Assembly: GCA_023409755.1 (NCBI GenBank)
Contig: JAEYRA010000207.1
Span: forward strand, 1 to 21,394
Length of the DNA stretch: 21,394 bases
Direction: 5' to 3'
Source of the DNA: Bacillota bacterium
Lineage (GTDB): Bacteria; Bacillota; Clostridia; Christensenellales; UMGS416
Shown: piece by piece, positions 1 to 8,423 of the stretch
How positions within the stretch are numbered: position 1 is the first letter of the stretch
Layout: each line of letters opens with the position of its first letter
Translations under genes and position numbers: made by a program
The notes under the pieces: generated by a model
Databases searched by the model: none
What the model saw: the letters and a program-made list of their open reading frames with translations, nothing else
What the model was told of the DNA's origin: nothing

Positions 1-158
1 TGCCGGGGCTCGTCTTGCACAAAGGTCATGCGCAGGCTGCTCCAACGCCCCAGAGGCCCCAACCGCCAACCCTGTCGGGCCAGTTTTTCCAGCTGAGCTT
101 CGTACACACCGGAGGTCAGCCAGCGAAACCCAACCAACCACACCGTCTTTCGCTCCAT
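1..158 (-). CDS. DUF2812-like protein, N-terminal part (cut by window edge)
   Basis: The minus strand opens with ATG at 158, preceded by GGAGGG with 6-nt spacing, and stays open to the window edge (about 52 codons). The start reads MERKTVWLVGF, followed by a stretch (VYEAQLEKLARQGWRLG) that matches the pattern of DUF2812 proteins, where an aromatic-rich strand is followed by a helix of the form EExLxxMAxxGWxL. DUF2812 proteins are usually membrane-associated and encoded beside a PadR-type regulator; the membrane part would lie outside the window. It follows the 4Fe-4S gene by 118 bp on the same strand, so it may belong to the uxaC transcript. The family call rests on about 50 residues and is moderate; the reading frame and start are well supported. 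Confidence 0.6.
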   Translation of the reverse strand, partial: MERKTVWLVGFRWLTSGVYEAQLEKLARQGWRLGPLGRWSSLRMTFVQDEPR

Positions 159-276
159 CTGCGTCCCTCCATTGCACCGTCGCTTCAAATGGCGCTGTCT
201 CTGCTGTCAGAGCCGCCCCAGAAGGGCCACGGCAGGGCCGCCGGTGCGCCACCTCGCACGGGAAGCACCCATCCCC

Positions 277-978
277 TCAGCAGGCCCCGTTCAGATACCG
301 CCTTGTCCAGGGGCAAACCTCGATGCACTTGCCGCAGATCGTGATCTCCACCCCAAAGCTGCGCAGGGAACGCTCCCTGGCCACGCGGCGGCAGGCAGCG
401 GCGTCAAAGAAGTCCTCGCGGGCCATGCCGACGGACCACGGCTTTCCGGAGACCGCACCTGCCGGGCAGGCCTCGGTGCAGGCGGTGCACGCGCCGCACA
501 GGGAGGTGTCGATGGGCTGGCCCACAGCCAGCGGCGCGTCGGTCAGAATGGTGGAAAGGCGAATCATCGAGCCATACTCCCGGGTCACAAAGAGGGCGCT
601 CTTTCCTATCCAGCCCAACCCGGCGCGGGTGGCAACCGTCTTGTGGGGCAGCCGGGTGTCTTGCTCGGTCTCGAACTGCTGCACAAACGCACGCGTCTGG
701 GCCGTGGCACGGTACCCCCGCGCCTGCAAGGTCTCCGCCCCAAAGGTCACCAGGGCATCAAGCGTTTCGTTGAGGCTGTTGTAGTGGTCGTAGTACTCCC
801 TGGTTGGCGCGTCCCCAATGCCGCGGATGATCTCCCGCGGGTATTTGACCGCGACGCAGATGCCGATGGGCAAATTCTCCCGCGCCTCCACCGGAAGGGC
901 TGTGAGGTCGCCAAACCCCACAAGGTCGGCCCCGTGGTCCATCAGTTCCTGCCGAATGCTTTGGGTCAGGTCAGCCAT
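277..978 (-). CDS. QueG-like double [4Fe-4S] cluster protein
   Basis: A 233-residue protein starting MADLTQ. It carries the hallmark [20 protein letters not shown] of the epoxyqueuosine reductase (QueG) superfamily, then two cluster motifs, [12 protein letters not shown] and CGKCIEVCP. True QueG is about 350-380 residues and has a HEAT-like C-terminal domain; this protein stops right after the second cluster, so it belongs to the shorter double-cluster group whose substrates are mostly unknown. It is probably a cytosolic redox protein. The start at 978 is chosen because a full AGGAGGTG site lies just upstream; the longer frame from 996 adds six residues without a site. The ATG overlaps the stop of the MFS gene by 8 bp (ATGGCTGA), indicating translational coupling in the uxaC operon. 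Queuosine synthesis is unlikely given the length and the context. Confidence 0.85.
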   Translation of the reverse strand: MADLTQSIRQELMDHGADLVGFGDLTALPVEARENLPIGICVAVKYPREIIRGIGDAPTREYYDHYNSLNETLDALVTFGAETLQARGYRATAQTRAFVQQFETEQDTRLPHKTVATRAGLGWIGKSALFVTREYGSMIRLSTILTDAPLAVGQPIDTSLCGACTACTEACPAGAVSGKPWSVGMAREDFFDAAACRRVARERSLRSFGVEITICGKCIEVCPWTRRYLNGAC

Positions 979-2185
979 GCTGCACCTCCTGCCCACCCAG
1001 CCGGTAGGGCCGGGCCTTCAACCACCACTGCAGCAGGACCATGGCCGCCAGCATGATGACAGACCAGAAAATGCAGCTGCGGTAGCCCCAGGCCTCGCCC
1101 ACGCCCTGGTTGATGAGCCCAATGACCCACTGCATCACGCCGTTGACGGCCCCGGAGAGCGTGATGATGGCGCTGGTGGCGTTGGGCGCGTCGGAGCCGA
1201 ATGCCTTCATGGCCACGGCCAGCATGGTGGGCCACATCACCGCGATGAAAAGCCCGCTGACCGGCAGCACCCAGATGCCGCGCAGCCCCAGAGCGAAGCC
1301 CACAAGATACACCAGCAGTGTGCCGCCGATGGAAATGTACAGGCTGCGCACATAGCCCAGGCGCTCCACCGCCAGCCCGCCAAAGAGCCGCGCCAGGGTG
1401 AAGAGCACATAGAACGCCGACACGAACGTGGCTCCGGTCGTCTCGGGGTTCAGGCCGTAGACATCCTTCAGGTGCAGGCCGCCCCAGTTGGCCGCGCCGA
1501 ACTCCACGACCTCCATAAACCCAAGGGTGAGCGCAAACACCCACACCAGCGGCGTGCGGAAGGCCCCCCAAAACGTGAGTGCGCCGGGCACCGGTTTGTC
1601 GTCCACGGCGGTCTCGTGCCCCCGGCGGGTCAGGATGAACAGGAACAGCAGCCCCAGGGGGATGATGATCGCCAGGTACACCTGCCGCCAGCCGAAGGAC
1701 AGCGTGCCGATCATGAGGCCCGCGGCCTTGGGCCCGGCGATGGCGCCAAAGCCGTAGAAGAAGTGCATGAGGCTCATCATCAGCGCCGTGCGGGTGGTGA
1801 AGAGCCGGGTGCCCAGGGCGTTGGTGCCCACCTCGAAGAACCCAAAGCCCATGTTGATGATGATCATGGTGGCCGAAACGGCCCAGAAACTGGGGGCTGC
1901 CAGCGTGGCGGCCGCCCCCGCGATGACCAGGCCGTAACCCATCAGCAGCGTGTTGCGCCCACCAAAGCGGTGCTGGAAAAACCCCGCCGCCATGCAGAAG
2001 ATGACGTAACCAAACCACGACACCGACACCAGCCCGCCCTGTGCGCTGTAGCTGGCGGCAAACTCTCCTTTGATGAGCGGGTAGGCCACGCTCTTGATGT
2101 TCTCCACCAGGCCAAACATCAGCATGGTGGCGTAGACGATGGCAATGAGGGCTATCGCCCCGCGCCGGCGGGTCTTTTCGGTCAT
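971..2185 (-). CDS. MFS permease, probably sugar or sugar-acid uptake
   Basis: A 404-residue hydrophobic protein with about 12 predicted membrane segments, typical of the major facilitator superfamily. The N-terminal half has [20 protein letters not shown], a form of the MFS loop 2-3 signature (G-x-x-x-D/H-R-x-G), and the second segment group has [17 protein letters not shown], resembling the fucose-permease-like branch. It starts 9 bp after the uxaC stop, with TTAGGAGG upstream of the ATG, so it is co-transcribed with glucuronate isomerase. That makes uptake of a hexuronate or related sugar acid the simplest role, although substrate cannot be read from the sequence. It is not obviously of the ExuT (anion:cation symporter) type. 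Confidence 0.85.
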   Translation of the reverse strand: MTEKTRRRGAIALIAIVYATMLMFGLVENIKSVAYPLIKGEFAASYSAQGGLVSVSWFGYVIFCMAAGFFQHRFGGRNTLLMGYGLVIAGAAATLAAPSFWAVSATMIIINMGFGFFEVGTNALGTRLFTTRTALMMSLMHFFYGFGAIAGPKAAGLMIGTLSFGWRQVYLAIIIPLGLLFLFILTRRGHETAVDDKPVPGALTFWGAFRTPLVWVFALTLGFMEVVEFGAANWGGLHLKDVYGLNPETTGATFVSAFYVLFTLARLFGGLAVERLGYVRSLYISIGGTLLVYLVGFALGLRGIWVLPVSGLFIAVMWPTMLAVAMKAFGSDAPNATSAIITLSGAVNGVMQWVIGLINQGVGEAWGYRSCIFWSVIMLAAMVLLQWWLKARPYRLGGQEVQHG

Positions 2186-2194
2186 TGGGTCCTC

Positions 2195-3595
2195 CTAAAA
2201 CTGGAAATATGCTTCGGCGTTCTCATGGCAGATACCGCGGATCAACGGCTCCAGGATGGCAGGGTCATCGGGGCACTCGCCCCGCTCCACCCAGCCGCCC
2301 ACCAGGTTGCAGAGGATGCGGCGGAAATACTCATGCCGGGTGTAGGAGAGGAAGGAGCGCGAGTCGGTGAGCATGCCCACGAAGAGCCGCAGCACCCCCA
2401 TCGTCGCCAGGTCGGTCATCTGCTGCTCCATACCGGGCTTGTGGTCGGCAAACCACCAGGCCGAGCCAAACTGCACCTTGCCGGGGATACCCTCACCGGC
2501 AAAGGCCCCGGTCAGCGCGGCAATGACGGCGTTGTCCTTGGGGTTCAGGGTGTAGAGGATGGTGCGGGGCAGCGCGCCTTCCTCCTCCAGCGCATTGAGC
2601 AGTGCCGAAAGGTGGTCGGCCAGCGGGGCGTCGGCCACGGCGTCGTAGCCGGTGTCCGGCCCCAGGACGCGGAACTTGGGCGTGTTGTTGTTGCGGCTGG
2701 CGCCTACGTGCAGCTGCATGGCCCAGCCCCGCTGGGCATAGCCCCGGGCCAGGTGGCGCAGCAGCGCCGTCTTGAAACCATCCCGTTCCCGGTCACTGAG
2801 CACGCCGCCTGCCCGGGCCTTGGCAAAGGCCGCAGCGGCCTCATCGTCGGTGGCAGCCACATAGGGCAGGGCCGTGAATCCATGGTCGGAGAGCCGGCAG
2901 CCCGCCTCGTGGAAAAACGCCAGGCGTTCATCGAGCGCGGCCAGCAGATCCCCCCAGGTGCCTATGGCACGACCGGCGGCCCGTCCCAGGCCATTCAGGT
3001 AGTCATTCCAATCCGCCTTCTCCACCCCCAGGGCGCGGTCGGGGCGGAAGGTGGGCAGCACCCGGCAGGGGGCCGCCGGGTCGGCGGCGATGGCATGGTG
3101 CCACTCCAGCGTGTCAGCCGGGTCGTCCGTGGTGCAGAGGGCCTTGACCCCCGACCGGCGGATGAGGCCGCGGGCGCTCATCTCCGGCTGGGCCAACACC
3201 TCATTGGCCCGCCGCCAGATGTCGGGGGCCGTGGCCGGCGTCAGCACTTCACTGATGCCGAAGTAGCGCTTGAGTTCCAGATGTGTCCAGTGGAAGAGCG
3301 GGTTGCCCACAAGCTTGGGCACCGTGTCTGCCCAGGCGAGGAACCGCTCGTAGTCATCGGCCGGGCCGGTCACCAGGCGCTCGGGCACGCCGCACAGGCG
3401 CATGGCCCGCCACTTGTAGTGGTCACCATGGAGCCACGCCTCGGCCAGGTTGGCAAAGCGCCGATCCTCGGCAATCTCCCGGGGATTGAGGTGGCAGTGG
3501 TAATCCACAATGGGCAGACCCTCGGCCACCCCGTGGTAGAGCCGGCGGGCGGGTTCGCTCTCCAGCAGGAAATCCTCATCCAGAAACGGCTTCAT
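2195..3595 (-). CDS. uxaC: Glucuronate isomerase
   Basis: UxaC converts D-glucuronate to D-fructuronate (and D-galacturonate to D-tagaturonate), the first cytosolic step of hexuronate breakdown towards 2-keto-3-deoxygluconate. The 466-residue length is normal for the family. Visible hallmarks are the start [11 protein letters not shown], the metal-binding YHCHL (H33, H35) of the amidohydrolase-type barrel, [12 protein letters not shown] in the middle, and the C-terminal block [23 protein letters not shown] with the ending [11 protein letters not shown]. The start at 3595 has AAAGGAGG upstream; the frame extends 25 codons further (to 3670) but through sequence that holds the promoter. It is the first gene of a minus-strand operon with the MFS permease and the QueG-like protein. 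Identification is firm. Confidence 0.97.
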   Translation of the reverse strand: MKPFLDEDFLLESEPARRLYHGVAEGLPIVDYHCHLNPREIAEDRRFANLAEAWLHGDHYKWRAMRLCGVPERLVTGPADDYERFLAWADTVPKLVGNPLFHWTHLELKRYFGISEVLTPATAPDIWRRANEVLAQPEMSARGLIRRSGVKALCTTDDPADTLEWHHAIAADPAAPCRVLPTFRPDRALGVEKADWNDYLNGLGRAAGRAIGTWGDLLAALDERLAFFHEAGCRLSDHGFTALPYVAATDDEAAAAFAKARAGGVLSDRERDGFKTALLRHLARGYAQRGWAMQLHVGASRNNNTPKFRVLGPDTGYDAVADAPLADHLSALLNALEEEGALPRTILYTLNPKDNAVIAALTGAFAGEGIPGKVQFGSAWWFADHKPGMEQQMTDLATMGVLRLFVGMLTDSRSFLSYTRHEYFRRILCNLVGGWVERGECPDDPAILEPLIRGICHENAEAYFQF

Positions 3596-3626
3596 TGCGC
3601 GCGCCTCCTTTGCAGCATTCCATGGC

Positions 3627-3655
3627 ATTATACCGCCGGTCAGTGTTCGGCGCAA
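3627..3655 (-). promoter_or_regulatory. Putative sigma-A promoter of the uxaC operon
   Basis: On the minus strand TTGCGC (3650-3655) and a perfect TATAAT (3627-3632) are 17 bp apart. Transcription would begin near 3620, giving a leader of about 25 nt that contains the uxaC ribosome site. The -35 box matches consensus at 4 of 6 positions. Confidence 0.6.
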
Positions 3656-3674
3656 TTCAACAAAATTCAAACAA

Positions 3675-3702
3675 ATGTTAAAAACTTAACTTATATGTTA
3701 AA
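3675..3702. promoter_or_regulatory. AT-rich repeat block upstream of uxaC (possible operator or UP element)
   Basis: ATGTTAAA occurs twice (3675-3682 and 3695-3702), 20 bp apart, which is close to two helical turns. Between them GTTAA and TTAAC (3677-3681, 3686-3690) form a short inverted repeat. The block is strongly AT-rich in otherwise GC-rich DNA and sits about 20-47 bp upstream of the proposed uxaC -35 box, and about 160 bp upstream of the chemoreceptor gene. It could bind a regulator, for example a hexuronate-responsive GntR or LacI protein, or act as an UP element. No regulator gene is in the window. Confidence 0.4.
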
Positions 3703-3769
3703 TATGTATCACAATGGGCATCTATTAAGCTGGATTACTCTTGCACCTGGCACGACGGCCCCGAAACCA

Positions 3770-3813
3770 GGGGATGTGGCAGTTGTCCCCGCATTGCGCC
3801 ACCTGCCATCCCC
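3770..3813 (+). other. Hairpin in the chemoreceptor leader
   Basis: GGGGATG (3770-3776) plus GCAG (3779-3782) can pair with CTGCCATCCCC (3803-3813), an 11-bp stem with a 2-nt bulge and a 20-nt loop. It lies 50 bp upstream of the chemoreceptor start. The role is unknown; it could be a leader structure. I found no convincing sigma-A promoter for the chemoreceptor between 3660 and 3862. Confidence 0.35.
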
Positions 3814-3862
3814 GTCACCGGAGAGACGCACCAACCACACGACAAAAGGATGGAGGTATTCA

Positions 3863-6328
3863 ATGAAGTTGCTGGGCAACCTGAAAATCGGTACCCGACT
3901 CATCACAGCCTTTCTCGTAATCGCAGCCATTACAGCAGTAGCCGGAACCCTTGGCACTATGGCCATGTCCCAATCCTTCACCCAGAGCGAAACCCTCTAC
4001 CGCAACTACGGCATGGCACAAGGTTACATGGGTTCGGCCAGAATGGCCTTCATGAGCATGCGAATCGCCGTACGCGACCAGCTGCTGGAGCCGGACATCG
4101 AAAAGCGAGCTGCCTTCAATGACACCTACAAGGATAACGACGCCACCATTGACGAAATGATGGGGAAATTTGAGGCGACGATCGCCACCGCTGAAACCCG
4201 GGCCGTCTACGAGGAGGCCCTGACCAACCTGCAAGGCTACCGCAACGTACGCGACCAGATTGTTACCCTTTCCCTAGCCGGCAAAGACCAGGAAGCACGG
4301 GCTCTGCTCAATGGCGAAGCCGCAACCGTGACCACCGCTGCTGACGCCAGTTTGGACGAACTCTTTCACATCAAGGTCACCAATGGCGAGAATCGCATGA
4401 CCACCCTGCACCAGACGATTGAAACCATGCGCACGGTGCTCATCATCGTGGTGGCCTTTTCGGTGCTGGTGGCTCTGGGGCTGGGGTTGCTGGTCTCCCG
4501 CAGCATCGTGCAGCCCATCACCAGGGTTGTCTCCGCCGCAAAGCGCATTGCCGCCGGTGACCTGGACGTCGAGTTGGATACGACGCGAAAGGACGAGACC
4601 GGCGTGCTGGCCCATGCCTTCCTGCAGGTCATCCAATCCTTCCGCGCCATGCTGACGGACGCCGACCGGCTGACCGATGCAGCCGTGCGCGGCGCACTGC
4701 TGACCCGCGCCGACGCCAACGCCCACCAAGGCGCATACCGTCAGATCATCGAGGGGATGAACGACGTAGTAGACACGCTGGTGAGCCACTTCAACCGCAT
4801 CCCCACGCCCTTTATCATCAAGGACCTGACCTGTGAAATCCAATATGCCAATGCCGCCGCGGCCACCGTCATCGGCAAGGAACCGGCGGACTTGCTGGGT
4901 ATGAAATGCTACGAGGTGTTCAAGACCGAACACTGCGGAACCGACCAGTGCGCCTGCCAGAAGGCTGTGGAAACCGGCAAACCCCAGTACGCCGAGACCA
5001 TCGGCAGGCCCACATATACCCTGACCATGGACATCGGTTACAGCGGAGCGCCGATTCGTGACCGAAACGGCGAGATCATCGGCGCGTTGGAGATCGCCAC
5101 CGACATCACAGAAAGCAAGACGACCCAGCGCACCGAGGAGAAGCGTGCCCGCTACCAGGAAGCTGAGGTGGCCAAGCTGGTGGACAACCTAGAGCGCCTG
5201 GCCAGCGGCAACCTGACCTGTGACATGAGCCCCGCCCCCGCCGATGAAGAAACGCGGGAGCTGCACGAGGTCTACACCCGCATCAGCGAGCACCTGCATG
5301 AGAGCGTGAGCACCATCCGCGCCACCATCGACGACATCTCCCACGCGCTGGGGGAACTGTCGGCCGGCAACCTGGATGTGTCCATTGACCGGGCCTACCG
5401 CGGCGACTTCCTGGCCGTGAAGGAGTCGATCAACGCCATCACCGATTCCCTCAACGAGGCCATGGGCCGGGTGAACGCCGCCGCCGAACAGGTGGCCGCC
5501 GGCACCTCCCAGGTCAGCGATGGCAGCCAGGCCCTGAGCCAGGGCGCGACCGAACAGGCCGCCGCCATTGAGGAGTTGAACGCCTCGGTCGCCAGCATTG
5601 CCGAGCAGACCCGGCAGAACGCCGTGAACGCCGAGCATGCCAGCCACCTGACCCAGAGTGCCCGCCATGACGCCCAGGAAGGCAGCGGGCGCATGCAGGC
5701 CATGGTGACAGCGATGGACGAGATCAAAGAGGCATCCGCCAGCATTCACCGCATCATCAAGGTCATTGACGACATCGCCTTCCAGACGAACCTGCTGGCC
5801 CTGAACGCCGCCGTGGAAGCGGCCCGTGCCGGCCAACATGGCAAGGGCTTCGCCGTGGTGGCAGAGGAGGTGCGCAGCCTCGCCGCCCGCAGCGCTTCCG
5901 CCGCCCGCGAGACGACCGACATGATTGAGACCGCCATCAACCGGGTGCAGGCCGGTTCCCACTTGGCCAGTGAGACCTCCCAGGCCTTCGGCAAGATCGT
6001 GAGCGACGTGAAGGAAGCCAGCGACCTGGTGGCGGGCATCGCCAGCGCCAGCAACGCCCAGGCCTCCGCTGCCGTTCAGGTCAGCCGCGGCATTGAGCAA
6101 GTGGCCCAGGTGGTGCAGACCAACAGCGCCACCGCCGAGGAGAGTGCCGCTACCAGCGAAGAACTCTCCAGCCAGGCGGAGCTCCTCAAGGAGATGGTGG
6201 GCCGCTTCCACCTGCGCGGCGAGGCGACCGCCACCCACAAAGCCCCCGCCCCCACCGCCAAGGCGCTGCCCCGGGGCGGTGCACGCCCCCGCATTGCCTT
6301 GGAGGAAGGGGAGTTCGGGAAGTACTGA
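3863..6328 (+). CDS. Methyl-accepting chemotaxis protein with Cys-rich PAS domain
   Basis: An 821-residue chemoreceptor. Order of parts: TM1 at about 10-32; a helical periplasmic-side sensor of about 155 residues (four-helix-bundle type); TM2 at about 189-211; a HAMP domain; a PAS domain from about 317; further HAMP-like segments from about 440; and the signalling domain, whose hairpin tip begins near D636 ([20 protein letters not shown]). The PAS domain holds [10 protein letters not shown] and then CAC (C349, C358, C363, C365), a dense thiol cluster. There is no CheR-binding pentapeptide at the C terminus (it ends EFGKY). The start at 3863 has GGAGGT 6 nt upstream; the open frame extends far upstream only because GC-rich DNA lacks stops. 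It probably signals to CheA/CheW. The ligand is unknown; its position beside uxaC would fit a sugar-acid or redox stimulus, but that is a guess. Confidence 0.95.
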   Translation: MKLLGNLKIGTRLITAFLVIAAITAVAGTLGTMAMSQSFTQSETLYRNYGMAQGYMGSARMAFMSMRIAVRDQLLEPDIEKRAAFNDTYKDNDATIDEMMGKFEATIATAETRAVYEEALTNLQGYRNVRDQIVTLSLAGKDQEARALLNGEAATVTTAADASLDELFHIKVTNGENRMTTLHQTIETMRTVLIIVVAFSVLVALGLGLLVSRSIVQPITRVVSAAKRIAAGDLDVELDTTRKDETGVLAHAFLQVIQSFRAMLTDADRLTDAAVRGALLTRADANAHQGAYRQIIEGMNDVVDTLVSHFNRIPTPFIIKDLTCEIQYANAAAATVIGKEPADLLGMKCYEVFKTEHCGTDQCACQKAVETGKPQYAETIGRPTYTLTMDIGYSGAPIRDRNGEIIGALEIATDITESKTTQRTEEKRARYQEAEVAKLVDNLERLASGNLTCDMSPAPADEETRELHEVYTRISEHLHESVSTIRATIDDISHALGELSAGNLDVSIDRAYRGDFLAVKESINAITDSLNEAMGRVNAAAEQVAAGTSQVSDGSQALSQGATEQAAAIEELNASVASIAEQTRQNAVNAEHASHLTQSARHDAQEGSGRMQAMVTAMDEIKEASASIHRIIKVIDDIAFQTNLLALNAAVEAARAGQHGKGFAVVAEEVRSLAARSASAARETTDMIETAINRVQAGSHLASETSQAFGKIVSDVKEASDLVAGIASASNAQASAAVQVSRGIEQVAQVVQTNSATAEESAATSEELSSQAELLKEMVGRFHLRGEATATHKAPAPTAKALPRGGARPRIALEEGEFGKY

Positions 6329-6371
6329 TCCCCACAATACAACAGCATTGCCCATGGGCAACGCGTGAAGC

Positions 6372-6406
6372 ACAAAACTCCTGCGCGGTATGCGCAGGAG
6401 TTTTGT
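6372..6406. terminator. Bidirectional intrinsic terminator between convergent genes
   Basis: ACAAAACTCCTGCGC (6372-6386) and GCGCAGGAGTTTTGT (6392-6406) form a perfect 15-bp stem with a GGTAT loop. The A-rich and T-rich ends give a U-tract on both strands. It lies 43 bp after the chemoreceptor stop and 37 bp after the amidohydrolase stop (minus strand), so it can end both transcripts. A 14-bp palindrome, TTGCCCATGGGCAA, lies just before it at 6348-6361. Confidence 0.9.
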
Positions 6407-6442
6407 AATCGTCCGTGAGCACCCAGCAGGGCACCGGGTGCT

Positions 6443-7552
6443 TCAGCTGTTCTTGACGACAATGCCATCCTTCATGACAAAGCAGATGTGGGAGAGCAGA
6501 TAGGGGATCTCATAGGGATCTCCCTTGACGGCGATGAGATCGGCCGCACAGCCGGGGGCAATTCTTCCGATGCTCTCATTATCCAGGATTTTAGCCCCTC
6601 CGATGGTTGCAGCGTTGATGATTTGCACCATGGAAAGACCGGCTTTGCGCAGCAGTTCCATCTCCATCATGGGCATGCCGACCGGTGTCCAGGGGGCCTT
6701 GTCCTGCATGTAATCATTCCCCAGGCCAAGGATGCCACCCAGATCGGCAAACCGCTTCACATTCTCCATGGCGCCATACAGCAACGGCGCACCCCAGTTG
6801 GCCAAAATCTCCCCGTACACGCTCAACGTGGGTGTGAGGGCAATTCCATTGCTGACCATGTACTCCAGGGTTTCTTGCCGGATGGGGTCAAAGCACACAT
6901 GGGCGGCTTCGTCAATTCCGGCTTTCAAAAGGATCTCCAGCTTGTCGCTGCGATTGACATGGGCCGAAACCTTCTTGCCATGCCGATGCGCTTCGTCGCA
7001 GATGGCTTCCAAAATCTCCGCAGAGAGAAGCTCCAGGCTGTTGGTGTATGGATCGTACCCTTCGTCCAGCGCGATTTTGATGTGGTCGACCCCTTCGTCA
7101 ATCTGCCGCTTCACAGCGTCTCTCGCCTGCAGCTGCGTCGTAACCCCAATGGGGTCAATTCCTCCATACCCGTTGACGGAAGAAATATACTTACCACACA
7201 CAGCAATGCCGGGGAACATGTGCGTCTTTTTGCACCGCTCCCGCCAGGCAACCGCATCGCCGGCCGTGTAGCGAGACAAAATGCCTTGATCCTTGAGCTG
7301 GGTGATGCCCGCCATCAACCACAGGCGAAGCTTTTCCTCATTGAACCCATCATAGCAATCCATGAGATGCACATGGGTATGGATAAAGCCCGGCAGGAGG
7401 GTATACCCCCGAAGATCATACTCCTGAGAAACGGGGACATCGATGTTCTCACTGGATACCCTGGCGATGGTTCTGTCTTCGATCAGGATGTTTGCTTGCT
7501 GCTTCGCGCCTGTTTCATCGGCAATCGTCGCGTTGCTGATCAACCACCTCAT
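6443..7552 (-). CDS. Metal-dependent amidohydrolase family protein
   Basis: A 369-residue protein of the amidohydrolase superfamily (imidazolonepropionase/dihydroorotase-like layout). The N-terminal beta-sandwich strand leads to PGFIHTHVHL, with metal ligands H60 and H62. Further family landmarks are HIKIALDEG (lysine at the bridging position), VSAHVN and EAAHV (histidines) and LGLGNDYM (the catalytic aspartate), followed by NAATIGGAKILDNESIGRIAPGCAADL, the usual return to the sandwich domain. It would hydrolyse a C-N bond of a cyclic or acyl compound; the substrate cannot be named. The ATG at 7552 has GGGAGG upstream. It is last in the operon after the aldo/keto reductase and SDR. Its base composition looks lower in GC than its neighbours (by eye, not counted), which may point to later acquisition. 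Confidence 0.85.
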   Translation of the reverse strand: MRWLISNATIADETGAKQQANILIEDRTIARVSSENIDVPVSQEYDLRGYTLLPGFIHTHVHLMDCYDGFNEEKLRLWLMAGITQLKDQGILSRYTAGDAVAWRERCKKTHMFPGIAVCGKYISSVNGYGGIDPIGVTTQLQARDAVKRQIDEGVDHIKIALDEGYDPYTNSLELLSAEILEAICDEAHRHGKKVSAHVNRSDKLEILLKAGIDEAAHVCFDPIRQETLEYMVSNGIALTPTLSVYGEILANWGAPLLYGAMENVKRFADLGGILGLGNDYMQDKAPWTPVGMPMMEMELLRKAGLSMVQIINAATIGGAKILDNESIGRIAPGCAADLIAVKGDPYEIPYLLSHICFVMKDGIVVKNS

Positions 7553-7567
7553 TGTTTCCTCCCAATG

Positions 7568-7603
7568 GCAGAGGATCCCCGGTCACCACCGGGGATCCTC
7601 TGC
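7568..7603 (-). terminator. Perfect 16-bp hairpin between SDR and amidohydrolase
   Basis: GCAGAGGATCCCCGGT (7568-7583) and ACCGGGGATCCTCTGC (7588-7603) pair fully around a 4-nt loop. On the minus strand it follows the SDR stop by 9 nt but has no T-run, and is followed directly by the Shine-Dalgarno site of the amidohydrolase. It could be a partial terminator, an mRNA-stabilising 3' end for the upstream pair, or an operator-like palindrome. Confidence 0.6.
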
Positions 7604-7612
7604 TCATCCTTC

Positions 7613-8401
7613 TCAGTACAAATTGCGCAGCAGCCCTCCGTCCACCGCAATGGACTGGCCCGTGAGGTACCCCGCCAGAGGGCTCGCCAGGAAGGCCGCC
7701 AGCGCACCAACCTCCTGGGGTTCGCCCAGGCGGCCCATGGGGATCTCGCTGACCCAACCTTCAAAGACCTGCTGGGCGGTGCCGCCGTTCTTGGCGTTCT
7801 GCTCGGCCAGGTAATCGAGCCGCGGGGTGTGGATGCGCCCGGGCAGCAGGTTGTTGACGGTGATGCCATAGGGCGCGACCTCGGTGGAGAGCGTCTTGGC
7901 AAAGCCGATGACCGCCGCCCGCAGGCTGTTGGAGAGCATCAGGTTGTCAATGGGGGCCTTGACCGACACCGACGACACATTGAGGATGCGGCCCCAATGG
8001 GCGGCCTTCATGGCCGGCAGCACCGCGCGGGTAAAGCGCACCGCGCTCATCAGCAGCAGATCCGCCGCGTCCTTCCATTGGCTCTCGTTCAGGGTGTCAA
8101 AGCGCCCGGCAGGCGGGCCACCGCCGTTATTGAGCAGGATGTCCAGCCGGCCAAAGCGGGCGAGCGCCTCCCCCACGGCCCCGGCAGCCGCATCCTCGGC
8201 GGCCACGTCGGCGGCATGGGGCACAGCCTGCACGCCAAACTCGGCGGCGATGGCCGCGGCCTTGGCGGCCAGCTTCTCGCCATTACGGGCGCAAAGGATG
8301 AGATTGACACCCTCAGCGGCCAGCGCACGGGCCACCGCCTCGCCAATGCCGGAGCTGGCGCCGTTAACCAGCGCCGCCCGGCCCTTGAGTTCCAGGTTCA
8401 T
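7613..8401 (-). CDS. Atypical short-chain dehydrogenase (FabG-like, non-canonical active site)
   Basis: A 262-residue Rossmann protein with NGASSGIG at 13-20 (Asn replaces the usual Thr), the NNGGG strand, a serine at the catalytic position (NVSSVS) and the C-terminal dinucleotide-fold ending GQSIAVDGG. The YxxxK catalytic pair is missing: the aligned stretch is SNSLR, giving S157 and R161 in place of Tyr and Lys. A known SDR subgroup resembling beta-ketoacyl-ACP reductase shows such departures from both motifs, so this is probably family-typical rather than damage. It starts 22 bp after the aldo/keto reductase, with AAAGGAGG upstream. The substrate is unknown; a uronate or keto-acid role is possible from context but not shown. 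Confidence 0.85.
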   Translation of the reverse strand: MNLELKGRAALVNGASSGIGEAVARALAAEGVNLILCARNGEKLAAKAAAIAAEFGVQAVPHAADVAAEDAAAGAVGEALARFGRLDILLNNGGGPPAGRFDTLNESQWKDAADLLLMSAVRFTRAVLPAMKAAHWGRILNVSSVSVKAPIDNLMLSNSLRAAVIGFAKTLSTEVAPYGITVNNLLPGRIHTPRLDYLAEQNAKNGGTAQQVFEGWVSEIPMGRLGEPQEVGALAAFLASPLAGYLTGQSIAVDGGLLRNLY

Positions 8402-8423
8402 TGCCGTTCCTCCTTTGGTGTTG

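Noticed and set aside
966..2018. Minus-strand 350-codon open frame overlapping the MFS gene
   Set aside because: His/Gly/Arg-rich shadow frame with no ribosome site; the MFS frame has clear membrane segments.
3740..3762. Sigma-54 promoter for the chemoreceptor (TGGCAC seen at 3748)
   Set aside because: The -12 element TTGCA is absent at the required spacing; the window shows no other sigma-54 sign.
818..3862. Upstream extension of the chemoreceptor reading frame by about 1000 codons
   Set aside because: It runs antisense to MFS and uxaC, is low-complexity and Arg/Gly/Pro-rich, and the true start at 3863 has a good ribosome site and a membrane-anchor N terminus.
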